In this document: piece after piece, positions 26,835 to 36,865 of the stretch
Numbering within the stretch: position 1 is the stretch's first letter
How the letters are laid out: every line of letters starts with the position of its first letter
Source of the DNA: Cellulomonas gilvus ATCC 13127
GTDB lineage: Bacteria; Actinomycetota; Actinomycetes; Actinomycetales; Cellulomonadaceae
Assembly (NCBI RefSeq): GCF_000218545.1
Contig: NC_015671.1
Location: 930,001-994,000 of the forward strand
Direction: 5' to 3'
DNA length: 64,000 nucleotides
Notes under the pieces: generated by a model
The model's input: only the letters and a program-made list of their open reading frames with translations
Database searches by the model: none
What the model was told of the DNA's origin: nothing
Translations under genes and position numbers: made by a program

Positions 26835-27416
26835 GTGGGCATGGAATGGGTCGTGGTCCCGACGGTCGGCATGCTCGCGCTCGTGTGCCTCGCCCGGCGC
26901 CGGCCGCCGCGCTCGCCGCGCACCGCCGCGGCGCCTGTCCGGATCCGGGTGCTCGCGGCGCCGTGCGGGCGGCCCGGCTTCGAGGCGCTCGCGCCCGCGG
27001 GCGCGCGGCTGACGGCGCATGCCGCCGACCGCGGCGGTGCCCGGCTGGGTTCGCTCGAGGTCGACGGCGCGTCGATCGTGGTGCGCGGCCTGTCACGCGT
27101 CGGTGCCGAGCACGACGGCCTGCCGCTGCCGGCCGCGTCGCTGCGCCCCGTGCTCGGCCGGGGCACCGACGCGGGACCCTGCCTGCAGGAGGACGTCGAG
27201 CAGGTGGACCTGGCCACGGGTCCCGCATGGTGCCGCACGCTCGTGCTGCCCCACGTCATGCGGACCGAGGTCCACCTCGACCATGCGGGGTGGGGGTTCG
27301 TGATCGTCGTCGAGAGCACACGCGACCACGACGCGGCGCTCGGCGTGGCCGAGCGTGTGCTGACGTCCTGGCGGTGGCTCGACGCAGCACCCCGCGCGCA
27401 GGTCGCGGTCGCGTAG
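26835..27416 (+). CDS. hypothetical membrane-anchored protein
   Basis: A 193-residue protein with one N-terminal hydrophobic segment (about residues 5-20) followed by basic residues, then a soluble domain of about 150 residues. I recognise no family. A start at GTG 26835 or at ATG 26841, two codons later, is equally possible. It lies between the DUF4287 gene and the convergent YbdK-type ligase, 4 bp from the latter's stop. Confidence 0.55.
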   Translation: MGMEWVVVPTVGMLALVCLARRRPPRSPRTAAAPVRIRVLAAPCGRPGFEALAPAGARLTAHAADRGGARLGSLEVDGASIVVRGLSRVGAEHDGLPLPAASLRPVLGRGTDAGPCLQEDVEQVDLATGPAWCRTLVLPHVMRTEVHLDHAGWGFVIVVESTRDHDAALGVAERVLTSWRWLDAAPRAQVAVA

Positions 27417-27420
27417 CGCG

Positions 27421-28557
27421 CTACAGCGGGCGGTCGGCCTTCATCTCCGCGACGAGCGAGGCGACCACGGCGTCCAGGTCGCCCGCGTTGCGCCGGGCGA
27501 CCGCGCGCTGCCGCTGGTAGGACGCGCCACGGCGCAGGATCACGCGCACCTGCTCGAGCTCCGCGGTGCAGCCGAGCCGCTCCGCGACCGGCTCGAGCAC
27601 CGTGAGCCAGCGGGAGACCACGTCCGTGACGAGCTCCTCGTCGCCCGCGTCGTTCGTGATGACGATCGCGTCCATGCCGTAGCGCGCCGAACGCCACTTG
27701 TTCTCCTGGACGAACCACGTCGGCATCGTCGGCAGCGGCTCACCCGCGTCCCAGAGCGACGAGAAGTGCTCGACCAGGCAGTGCGTGAGCGCGGAGATGG
27801 CCGTGACCTCGAGCAGGTTGGACGCGCCGTCCGCGATGCGCATCTCCAGCGTGCCGAACCGCGGTGCGGGGCGGACGTCCCAGCGCACCTCGTCGAACTG
27901 GTCGATCACGCCCGTGTGCATCATGTCGCCCACGTACTGCTCGAGCTGACCCCACTCGTCGAACTGGTACGGCAGCCCGGCCGTGGGCAGCTGCTGGAAC
28001 AGCAGCGCGCGGTTGGACGCGTAGCCCGTGTCCCGGCCGTCCCAGAACGGGGAGGACGCGGACAGCGACTGCAGCGGCGCGAACACCGTGAGCATCGCGC
28101 GGGAGAGCGGCAGCACCTTGGCGCGGTCCTCGATGCCGACGTGCACGTGCACTCCGAAGATCAGCATCTGCCGGCCCCACCACTGCGTGCGGTCGATCAG
28201 CGTCGCGTAGCGCTGCTTGTCGCTGACCTTCTGCGTGGCCCAGTGCGCCGACGGGTGCGTCCCGCCCCCCATGAGGTCGATGCGCAGGGGAGCGGCCGCC
28301 GCGGCGACCTCGTCGAGCGCGCGGCGCAGGTCCGCACCCGCCTCGCCCACGGTCCGGCACTTGCCCGACGAGACCTCGACGGTGTTCCGGAGCAGCTCCT
28401 GGGTGATGTTCGGGTGATCCGTGCCCACGGCCTCGAAGATCGCCTGCGCGGCCTGCCGCAGGTCGCCCGAGTCGGCGTCGACGAGCGCGACCTCCCACTC
28501 GATGCCCACGGTGGAGCGCTCGCTCGTCGCGAACGGGAGGTGCACGGGGGTGGCCAT
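27421..28557 (-). CDS. YbdK-type carboxylate-amine ligase (glutamate-cysteine ligase 2 family)
   Basis: A 378-residue ATP-dependent ligase. STVGIEWEVALVD at the start, LLRNTVEVSSGKCRTVGEA, GVHVHVGIED and LSASSPFWDGRDTGYASNRA are conserved in the GCS2/YbdK family. E. coli YbdK has weak gamma-glutamylcysteine synthetase activity; the true substrate in actinobacteria is open. Its ATG overlaps the stop of the upstream methyltransferase (ATGA), so the two are one operon. Confidence 0.85.
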   Translation of the reverse strand: MATPVHLPFATSERSTVGIEWEVALVDADSGDLRQAAQAIFEAVGTDHPNITQELLRNTVEVSSGKCRTVGEAGADLRRALDEVAAAAAPLRIDLMGGGTHPSAHWATQKVSDKQRYATLIDRTQWWGRQMLIFGVHVHVGIEDRAKVLPLSRAMLTVFAPLQSLSASSPFWDGRDTGYASNRALLFQQLPTAGLPYQFDEWGQLEQYVGDMMHTGVIDQFDEVRWDVRPAPRFGTLEMRIADGASNLLEVTAISALTHCLVEHFSSLWDAGEPLPTMPTWFVQENKWRSARYGMDAIVITNDAGDEELVTDVVSRWLTVLEPVAERLGCTAELEQVRVILRRGASYQRQRAVARRNAGDLDAVVASLVAEMKADRPL

Positions 28558-29762
28558 CAGCGCTCACCCGCGGCCGCGGCGTCGGACGGCGCCACGGGTT
28601 CGACGACGATCACGCTCTGGTGCCCGGCAAGTCGCGTCAGCACGATCGTCGCCTCCTGCGTGCCGCGCAGGTCGAGCTGCCGGCGCAGCTGCTCGGGCAC
28701 GACCGCGGTGCCGCGCTTCTTGATGGTCAGGCGGCCCACACCGCGCTCACGCAGGTACGTCCGCAGGCGCTTGAGGCCGAACGGCATCTGGTCGAGCACG
28801 CGGTACGTGGTCGCGAACGGGGTCGTGCGCAGCTCGTCGGACGTCACATACGCGATCGTCGGGTCGACGAGCCTGCCCTGCACCTCGAGCGCGACATCGC
28901 CCACCAGCCCCGCGCGGATCACCGCGCCGTCGGGCTCCGCGAGATAGGCGCCGAGCGCCCCGACGTGCGCGTGCGCGGGCTCGTCCGGCGCGAGCACGTG
29001 CGCCTGCCCGCCGGCCAGGACCAGCGCCGAGCGGCCCGGGCCCTCGGGTGCGAGCGGGCCGAACCAGAGCCCGAGCTCGACCACGTCGCCGTCCACCGAG
29101 ACCCACTGCGCGCGTGCGTCGGCCGGCAGGTCGCGGTGCGCGATGCCCGGGCCGAGCTTGAGCCCGAGCGCGGGCACGCGCTCGCGGACCGCGAGCACCA
29201 GGTCCAGCGGCGGCTGGTAGGCCGCCGGGTCGTGCACGCGGGAGCCGCCCGCGCGGCGCGCCGGGTCGGCGTACACGCCGTCGACGTCCGCCAGGTCCAG
29301 CGTGGTGCCGTCGGTGTGCAGCACACGGGCCTCGGGGAAGTGGCGCAGGTTGACCGTCGCGATCGCCGCGGTCATCTCGTCGATCTCCGCGGCGGTCACG
29401 CGCAGGCCCACGCCTGCGAACGCCATGACGTCCGCGCCGATCCCGCACGTGAGGTCGGCGACGTGCGTGAGCCCGGCGTCGCGGTAGCGGCGCGCGTGGT
29501 GCGCGGCGACCTCGAGCCGCGTGGCCTGCTCGAGCCCCGCGGGGGTGAACAGCATCCCGTCGGCGAAGTCGCCCAGCTTGGTGCGCGCGCGTGCCCGCAG
29601 CCGGGACTGCGTGAGCGCCGCGGCCACGAGCGAGGGGTGCAGCCCCTCGGCGCGCAGGCGCTCCGCGAGCGGCATCGCGAGCCGCTCGTCGTACGGGGGT
29701 AGCGCGGACAGCAGGGCCCACCCGTCCGGGGAGAGCAGCCGGCTCAGTCCGTCGGCGTCCAT
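28557..29762 (-). CDS. class I SAM-dependent methyltransferase with THUMP-like domain
   Basis: A 401-residue protein. The SAM-binding motif is VADLTCGIGADVMAFAGVG, followed by VYADPARRAGG, an RNA/DNA base-methyltransferase-like motif IV region (DPAR). The C-terminal third (GVGRLTIKKRGTAVVPEQLRR) is the THUMP-like module, suggesting an RNA substrate. ATG 29762 follows a GAGGAT hexamer with a 7-nt gap. The gene is divergent from groES and shares its control region. Confidence 0.8.
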   Translation of the reverse strand: MDADGLSRLLSPDGWALLSALPPYDERLAMPLAERLRAEGLHPSLVAAALTQSRLRARARTKLGDFADGMLFTPAGLEQATRLEVAAHHARRYRDAGLTHVADLTCGIGADVMAFAGVGLRVTAAEIDEMTAAIATVNLRHFPEARVLHTDGTTLDLADVDGVYADPARRAGGSRVHDPAAYQPPLDLVLAVRERVPALGLKLGPGIAHRDLPADARAQWVSVDGDVVELGLWFGPLAPEGPGRSALVLAGGQAHVLAPDEPAHAHVGALGAYLAEPDGAVIRAGLVGDVALEVQGRLVDPTIAYVTSDELRTTPFATTYRVLDQMPFGLKRLRTYLRERGVGRLTIKKRGTAVVPEQLRRQLDLRGTQEATIVLTRLAGHQSVIVVEPVAPSDAAAAGER

Positions 29763-29814
29763 GCGCGCGATCCTCGCACGGTGCCGCCCGTGGGCGTGCA
29801 CCGTCCGCGCGCTG

Positions 29815-29841
29815 CTGGCACTCGGGTTGACCGAGTGCCAG
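29815..29841. promoter_or_regulatory. CIRCE element 1 (HrcA operator) of groES
   Basis: CTGGCACTC-N9-GAGTGCCAG, a perfect 9+9 inverted repeat matching the CIRCE consensus with single changes at the outer ends. It covers the -35 element of the groES promoter. CIRCE is bound by the heat-shock repressor HrcA. Confidence 0.88.
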
Positions 29842-29855
29842 CCCGTTTCTAGAGT
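29827..29855 (+). promoter_or_regulatory. groES promoter
   Basis: TTGACC (29827-29832), a 17-bp spacer, and TAGAGT (29850-29855). It is flanked by two CIRCE elements. The transcript should start near 29862, giving a leader of about 115 nt. Confidence 0.8.
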
Positions 29856-29864
29856 GAGGGTCAG

Positions 29865-29891
29865 TTGGCACTCTCGGCATGAGTGTGCCAA
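29865..29891. promoter_or_regulatory. CIRCE element 2 (HrcA operator) of groES
   Basis: TTGGCACTC-N9-GTGTGCCAA, the same dyad with one mismatched pair, located just downstream of the transcription start. Together with element 1 it brackets the promoter. Confidence 0.8.
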
Positions 29892-29975
29892 TGCGCCCGG
29901 CCTCCGGCACCCGCGACGACGGCTGACCGGGCGCGACAACCCTGAACCACTCAACACGTGAAGGGGAGGTCCGCA

Positions 29976-30272
29976 GTGTCGGTCTCCATCAAGCCGCTCG
30001 AGGACCGCATCGTCGTGAAGACGCTCGAGGCGGAGACGACGACGGCTTCCGGTCTCGTCATCCCGGACAGCGCCAAGGAGAAGCCCCAGGAGGGCGAGGT
30101 CCTGGCGGTCGGTCCGGGTCGCATCGACGACAAGGGCAACCGCGTCCCGCTCGACGTCGCCGTGGGCGACAAGGTCATCTACTCCAAGTACGGCGGCACC
30201 GAGGTCAAGTACTCCGGCGAGGAGTACCTGATCCTCTCGGCGCGCGACATCCTCGCGATCGTCGTCAAGTGA
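29976..30272 (+). CDS. groES: co-chaperonin GroES (Hsp10)
   Basis: A 98-residue lid subunit of the GroEL chaperonin. [34 protein letters not shown] splits here into the family's roof strand and mobile loop, and the C-terminus is [20 protein letters not shown] 29976 is chosen because AGGGGAGG sits 7 nt upstream. No groEL follows; a strong terminator and then the opposing whiB gene come next, so the partner chaperonin must be elsewhere. Confidence 0.96.
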   Translation: MSVSIKPLEDRIVVKTLEAETTTASGLVIPDSAKEKPQEGEVLAVGPGRIDDKGNRVPLDVAVGDKVIYSKYGGTEVKYSGEEYLILSARDILAIVVK

Positions 30273-30300
30273 TCTGCCGGCGTCGCTGAGGCGCCGCACG

Positions 30301-30334
30301 ACGAAGGCCCCGTCCTGATGGACGGGGCCTTCGT
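30301..30334. terminator. bidirectional terminator between groES and whiB
   Basis: ACGAAGGCCCCGTCC (30301-30315) pairs perfectly with GGACGGGGCCTTCGT (30320-30334) over a TGAT loop, a 15-bp stem between converging genes. Confidence 0.85.
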
Positions 30335-30366
30335 CGTCCCGGTGGGTCGGGAGCCTGAGGAGGAGC

Positions 30367-30675
30367 TCAGGCGGTCGTCCGCCGTACCGTCACGGAGCGG
30401 CTGCGCTCGGCGAGGATCGCGCTGCGCTCGTCCTCGGACAGCCCGCCCCACACGCCGTACGGCTCGCGGACCGCGAGGGACTGCTCGCGGCACTCCTTGA
30501 GGACGGGGCACGTCGCGCAGATGGCCTTGGCGGCCTCCGCCCGGCGGCGGCGTGCGGAGCCACGCTCGCCCTCCGGGTGGAAGAACAGGTCCTGGTCGGC
30601 GTCGCGGCACGCGCCCTCGAACTGCCATTCCCACAGGTCCATCACGGGTCCGGGTAGGCGGGAGATCTCGGCCAT
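30367..30675 (-). CDS. WhiB3/WhiD-type iron-sulfur regulator
   Basis: A 102-residue redox-sensing transcription factor. Cys23, Cys53, Cys56 and Cys62 are the 4Fe-4S ligands (CATCPVLKEC), followed by the sigma-binding turn EPYGVWGGLSEDER and an Arg-rich C-terminus. The N-terminus (LPGPVMDLWEWQ) and LFFHPEGERG are closest to mycobacterial WhiB3 and streptomycete WhiD. ATG 30675 has GAGGAAGC just upstream. It has its own promoter at 30745-30773. Its neighbourhood with groES, bldM and guaB is the one known in Streptomyces. Confidence 0.92.
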   Translation of the reverse strand: MAEISRLPGPVMDLWEWQFEGACRDADQDLFFHPEGERGSARRRRAEAAKAICATCPVLKECREQSLAVREPYGVWGGLSEDERSAILAERSRSVTVRRTTA

Positions 30676-30744
30676 GCTTCCTCCTCGAATTGGTCGTCCG
30701 GTCTGCGGCACCGGAGTGACCTCTCGTCTCAGTGCGTGGAGTGG

Positions 30745-30773
30745 ACGCTACAACCGCGCCAGAAGTTGGTCAA
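30745..30773 (-). promoter_or_regulatory. whiB promoter
   Basis: On the minus strand TTGACC (30768-30773), a 17-bp spacer, and TAGCGT (30745-30750). Transcription should start near 30738, giving a leader of about 60 nt. Confidence 0.75.
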
Positions 30774-30909
30774 GGCCCGGTCGTCCCGACCGAGTTGCGA
30801 AGCGGTTGATCTGACCCATCGCCCGATTTGCCACCGATGCCCGCTTCGAGATCGTGTCGGACGGCCGGAAGACACGATTCAGCGGGCCGCCGCCTGGCAG
30901 AATCGCGCC

Positions 30910-31884
30910 ATGCCCCTGCCCTCGGACGACGCCGTCGACGGCGTCGTGGACCCGGCGGGCGTGGACGGGGCCGCGGCGCCGGGCGGTGCACCCGTGTCCG
31001 GCCCCCTGACGGTGGCTGCCGTGGCCGCGCGGCTGGGGGTCGCGCCCGCGACGCTGCGCACGTGGGACCGCCGCTACGGGCTGGGGCCGAGCGACCGCAC
31101 CGCGGGCTCGCACCGCAGGTACTCCGCCCCGGACGTCGAGCGGCTCCTGGTGATGCGCCGCCTGACGCTCGACGGCGTGGCGCCCGGCGACGCGGCGCGC
31201 CTCGCACGGGACACGCCGCTCGAGGCCGCGCCCAGCGCCCTGCCGGTGGCGGGCGGAGGGGTGGCCGCGACGCCCGCCTCGCTGCTGGACGCCGCGCTGC
31301 GCGGGGACCGGGCCGCGTGCGCGCGGCTGCTCGCGCTCGCGCCGGCCGCCGGGCTCGCCGAGATCGAGACGTGGTGGACGGGTCTGGTCGAGCCGACGCT
31401 GGCCGAGATCGCGCGCCGCACCGTGGTCGACCGGCCCGGCCAGGACGCGGGCCTCGTGGTGCGCGCCGGGGCCGTGGACGCGCTCGCCGCGTGGGCCGCG
31501 CCCGAACGGCCGACCGCGGGCATCGTCCTGGTGCTCGTGCCGCCCGGCCAGGACCGGCCGCTCGTCGCGCACGTGCTCGCGGCGGCGCTCGTCGCCGGCG
31601 GTGTGGACGCGCGCGTGGTCGGTGGCCCGACCGGGCGACGCCACGCGCTCGAGCTCGTGTTCATGACCAAGCCGGACGCGCTCGTCACGGTCTCCACGCG
31701 CGCGGACGCCGACCTCTCCCTGGTCGGGCACGTCGCGGACGTGCACCCGGACCTGGTGCACGTCGTCATGACCCCGGAGGGCACGGCGTGGGTGCCCGGC
31801 GGACCCGCCGTGCAGCGCTCGCGGTCGTTCCGCGGCATGCTGCACGAGGTCCTCGCAGTCGTGGCGGCTGGTGCGAATGGGTGA
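30910..31884 (+). CDS. MerR-family regulator with cobalamin-binding-like domain
   Basis: A 324-residue protein. Residues about 33-100 are a MerR winged helix (LTVAAVAARLGVAPATLRTWDRRYGL). The C-terminal 200 residues look like the helical cap and Rossmann-type fold of B12-binding regulators such as LitR/CarH. I see no DxHxxG cobalamin-His motif, so B12 binding is doubtful. CAGAAT (30898-30903) ends 6 nt before the ATG: probably leaderless. It is divergent from whiB and precedes bldM. Confidence 0.75.
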   Translation: MPLPSDDAVDGVVDPAGVDGAAAPGGAPVSGPLTVAAVAARLGVAPATLRTWDRRYGLGPSDRTAGSHRRYSAPDVERLLVMRRLTLDGVAPGDAARLARDTPLEAAPSALPVAGGGVAATPASLLDAALRGDRAACARLLALAPAAGLAEIETWWTGLVEPTLAEIARRTVVDRPGQDAGLVVRAGAVDALAAWAAPERPTAGIVLVLVPPGQDRPLVAHVLAAALVAGGVDARVVGGPTGRRHALELVFMTKPDALVTVSTRADADLSLVGHVADVHPDLVHVVMTPEGTAWVPGGPAVQRSRSFRGMLHEVLAVVAAGANG

Positions 31885-31935
31885 ACTCTCGTGCGGTACT
31901 GGGCGAAATGGCCTAGAGCGCCGCGTCGGCATACC

Positions 31936-32038
31936 GCCCGAACGCCCGCAGGGCGCCACGAAGCGCCCGAACGACGGGGTGCGCGGGCACTAACGTCGTG
32001 ACGCTGCGGTACCGATACCACATCTGAGTGCCCGAACG
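31936..32038. repeat. three GCCCGAACG repeats upstream of bldM
   Basis: GCCCGAACG occurs at 31936-31944, 31965-31973 and 32030-32038, all in the same orientation, within the 183-bp gap between the MerR gene and bldM. No other feature explains them; a regulator-binding repeat is possible. Confidence 0.5.
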
Positions 32039-32067
32039 GGTGACATCAGGAGAACGAGGAGGCTGGG

Positions 32068-34336
<2,269 letters not shown>

Positions 34337-34343
34337 CGCGCGG

Positions 34344-35072
34344 TCAGCCGTTCGGGGCCGTCACCGCGACCCCGCGCCGCGCGTCGTCGGCCGGCGCGGC
34401 GGTGAGCTGCGCCAGCCGCTCGGCCTCCTTGCGCCGGCGGTAGGCCTCGCGCCACGCGTGCACCGCGTCGACCTGCTGCGCATGCACCTCGGCCGCGGTG
34501 CGGGCCGCGAGGTCGGGGAACGCCTCGACCAGGCGTCCCAGCACGTCGAGCGTGGCGATCGTGTCCGCGTCGGCGGTGTGCAGCGTGCCCGTGGGCACGC
34601 CGTAGTGCGCGCACAGGTCCACCAGACGCCGCGGACCCGGGCGCGCGGGGTCCAGCATGCGGTCCAGCACCAGCGGGTCGAGCACGGGCGCGACAGCCGT
34701 GCCGAGCCGCTCCGGGAGCGTCGGCAGCGCGTGCCGGTGCAGCTCGGCGTCGAGGATCGCCAGGTCGTAGGACGCGTTGAACGCGACGAGCACGGCGCCG
34801 TGCGTGACGGCGTCGACCAGCGTGGCCGCGATCTGCTCGAGCCCCGCCGCGGGCGGCACGCCGTGCGCGCGGGCGTGCGCGCTGCTGACCCCGTGGATCG
34901 CCGAGGCCGCCTCGGGGATCTCGACCCCCGGGTCGATCAGCCACGTCCGGAAGCGCGTGCCGACCGCGTCCCGGCGCACCAGCGCCGCGGTGACGACCCG
35001 GTCGTGATCGACGTCGATCCCGGTCGTCTCCGTGTCCAGGCCCAGCAGGGGGCGTGCGGTCCAGCTCCTCAT
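34344..35072 (-). CDS. DnaQ-like 3'-5' exonuclease (DNA polymerase III epsilon family)
   Basis: A 242-residue DEDDh exonuclease. LLGLDTETTGID (DxE), HGVSSAHARAHG, FNASYDLAILD and HTADADTIATLDVL provide the four acidic residues and the catalytic His. It lacks a polymerase-binding or GIY-YIG extension. It may be a proofreading or repair nuclease rather than the replicative epsilon. It sits between guaB (converging, 7 bp gap) and guaB3 (diverging). Confidence 0.85.
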   Translation of the reverse strand: MRSWTARPLLGLDTETTGIDVDHDRVVTAALVRRDAVGTRFRTWLIDPGVEIPEAASAIHGVSSAHARAHGVPPAAGLEQIAATLVDAVTHGAVLVAFNASYDLAILDAELHRHALPTLPERLGTAVAPVLDPLVLDRMLDPARPGPRRLVDLCAHYGVPTGTLHTADADTIATLDVLGRLVEAFPDLAARTAAEVHAQQVDAVHAWREAYRRRKEAERLAQLTAAPADDARRGVAVTAPNG

Positions 35073-35144
35073 GGCGCGGCCAGCATCGCACCACCTGCCG
35101 ACACGGCGGCGCAGGGCTCCGCGACCCGCCGGTAGCCTGGGGCG

Positions 35145-36269
35145 GTGAGCAACGAGATCGAGATCGGGCGCGGCAAGCGCGGGCGCCGCGCGTACTCCTT
35201 CGACGACATCGCGGTGGTGCCCTCGCGCCGCACGCGCGACCCGCAGGACGTCTCGGTCGGCTGGCAGATCGACGCCTACCACTTCGAGCTGCCCGTGGTC
35301 GCGGCCCCCATGGACTCGGTGATGAGCCCGGCCACGGCCGTGGCGCTCGGCCAGCTGGGCGGGCTGGGCGTGCTCGACCTCGAGGGCCTGTGGACCCGGT
35401 ACGAGGACCCGACGCAGCACCTCACGGAGATCGCGGCGCTCGACCCGGCCCGCGCCACCGCGCGCATGCAGGAGATCTACTCCGCACCCATCCGGCCCGA
35501 GCTCATCACGGCCCGCCTGCAGGAGATCCGTGCGGCGGGTGTGACGGTCGCCGGCGCGCTCTCGCCGCAGCGCACGCAGGAGCACTGGCGCACGGTGGTC
35601 GACGCGGGCGTCGACCTGTTCGTCATCCGCGGGACCACGGTGTCCGCCGAGCACGTCTCGGGCAACGCCGAGCCGCTCAACCTCAAGCGCTTCATCTACG
35701 AGCTCGACGTCCCGGTGATCGTCGGCGGCGCCTCGACCTACACCGCGGCGCTGCACCTGATGCGCACGGGTGCGGCGGGTGTGCTCGTCGGGTTCGGCGG
35801 CGGCGCCGCGCACACCACGCGGCTCTCGCTGGGCATCCACGCGCCGATGGCCACCGCGGTGGCGGACGTCGCGGCGGCGCGGCGCGACTACCTCGACGAG
35901 TCCGGCGGCCGGTACGTGCACGTCATCGCCGACGGCGGCGTGGGCCACTCGGGCGACCTGGTCAAGGCCGTCGCGTGCGGCGCCGACGCGGTCATGCTGG
36001 GCGCCGCGCTCGCGCGCGCGCACGAGGCGCCGGGCCGGGGCTTCCACTGGGGCCCCGAGGCGCACCACCCGCACCTGCCGCGCGGCGAGCGCGTCGAGGT
36101 GGGCACGGCCGGCACGCTCGAGCAGATCCTGTTCGGCCCGGGTCACACCGCCGACGGGACGCTGAACCTCATCGGCGCGGTGCGTCGCGCGATGGCGACG
36201 ACGGGCTACTCGGACCTCAAGGAGTTCCAGCGGGTCGAGGTCGTCGTCTCGCCGTACCAGCCGCGCTGA
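35145..36269 (+). CDS. guaB3: GuaB3-type IMP dehydrogenase paralogue
   Basis: A 374-residue TIM-barrel protein of the IMPDH/GMPR family that lacks CBS domains. It starts with GRGKRGRRAYSFDDIAVVPSRRTRD split by the family's conserved AYSFDD motif, and has RYVHVIADGGVGHSGDLVKAVACGADAVMLG. At the position of guaB Cys316 the loop reads GGGAAHTTR with His223, so the covalent-intermediate cysteine is absent. A regulatory or altered catalytic role is possible. TAGCCT (35133-35138) ends 6 nt before the GTG. Its place beside guaB is conserved in actinobacteria. Confidence 0.9.
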   Translation: MSNEIEIGRGKRGRRAYSFDDIAVVPSRRTRDPQDVSVGWQIDAYHFELPVVAAPMDSVMSPATAVALGQLGGLGVLDLEGLWTRYEDPTQHLTEIAALDPARATARMQEIYSAPIRPELITARLQEIRAAGVTVAGALSPQRTQEHWRTVVDAGVDLFVIRGTTVSAEHVSGNAEPLNLKRFIYELDVPVIVGGASTYTAALHLMRTGAAGVLVGFGGGAAHTTRLSLGIHAPMATAVADVAAARRDYLDESGGRYVHVIADGGVGHSGDLVKAVACGADAVMLGAALARAHEAPGRGFHWGPEAHHPHLPRGERVEVGTAGTLEQILFGPGHTADGTLNLIGAVRRAMATTGYSDLKEFQRVEVVVSPYQPR

Positions 36270-36272
36270 GCC

Positions 36273-36788
36273 TCAGGCGCGCGCCTCGTCGTCGCCGTCC
36301 AGGCTGTCGTCGAGGCGCGCGTACAGCAGCGCGTGCACCTTCTCCACGCCCGGGATGTCGTCGAACTCGAGCGGGTCGTCCGATGCGGACTCGATGATGA
36401 GCGTGCCCGTGCGCAGGATCCGGTCGACGAACCCGTGCCGGAACTGCACCGAGTTCACGCGCAGCAGCGGGATGTCGATCCCCGAGCGCGTGAACACGCC
36501 CTTGCGGAACATCACGCGGCGGTCGGTGATGACGAAGTGCGTGGTGCGCCACCTCACGAGCCGCGCGAGGAACCACACGAGAACCAGCAGCCACACGACG
36601 CCGGCGGCGACCGCGACGACGGGGCCCTCGGCACCGCGTGCGCCGTCCGTGCCCCACACGGCGGCCCACGCGCCCAGCGCGGTCACGACGAGCAGCAGCA
36701 GACCGGGCCCGATGAGCGCCTTGAGGTGCGGGTGGCGGTGCAGCACGACCTGCTCACCCGCGGTGAGCATCTCCTTGGGGTAGCCCAC
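36273..36788 (-). CDS. PH-domain (bPH2/YdbT-type) membrane protein
   Basis: A 171-residue protein with two transmembrane helices (about 24-45 and 55-76) followed by a bacterial PH-like domain containing TTHFVITDRRVMFRKGVFTRSGIDIPLLRVNSVQ. This is the common bPH2 architecture; function is unknown, probably membrane-associated. GTG 36788 has the ribosome-binding site GGAGGAG. The tail is acidic. It ends 3 bp from the convergent guaB3. Confidence 0.85.
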   Translation of the reverse strand: MGYPKEMLTAGEQVVLHRHPHLKALIGPGLLLLVVTALGAWAAVWGTDGARGAEGPVVAVAAGVVWLLVLVWFLARLVRWRTTHFVITDRRVMFRKGVFTRSGIDIPLLRVNSVQFRHGFVDRILRTGTLIIESASDDPLEFDDIPGVEKVHALLYARLDDSLDGDDEARA

Positions 36789-36865
36789 GACTTCTCCTCC
36801 TGCAGGTCAGCGACGCGTCATCGCGCAGCATCCCACGTCGCGACGCCACGCGGCACCGGGCGGGC

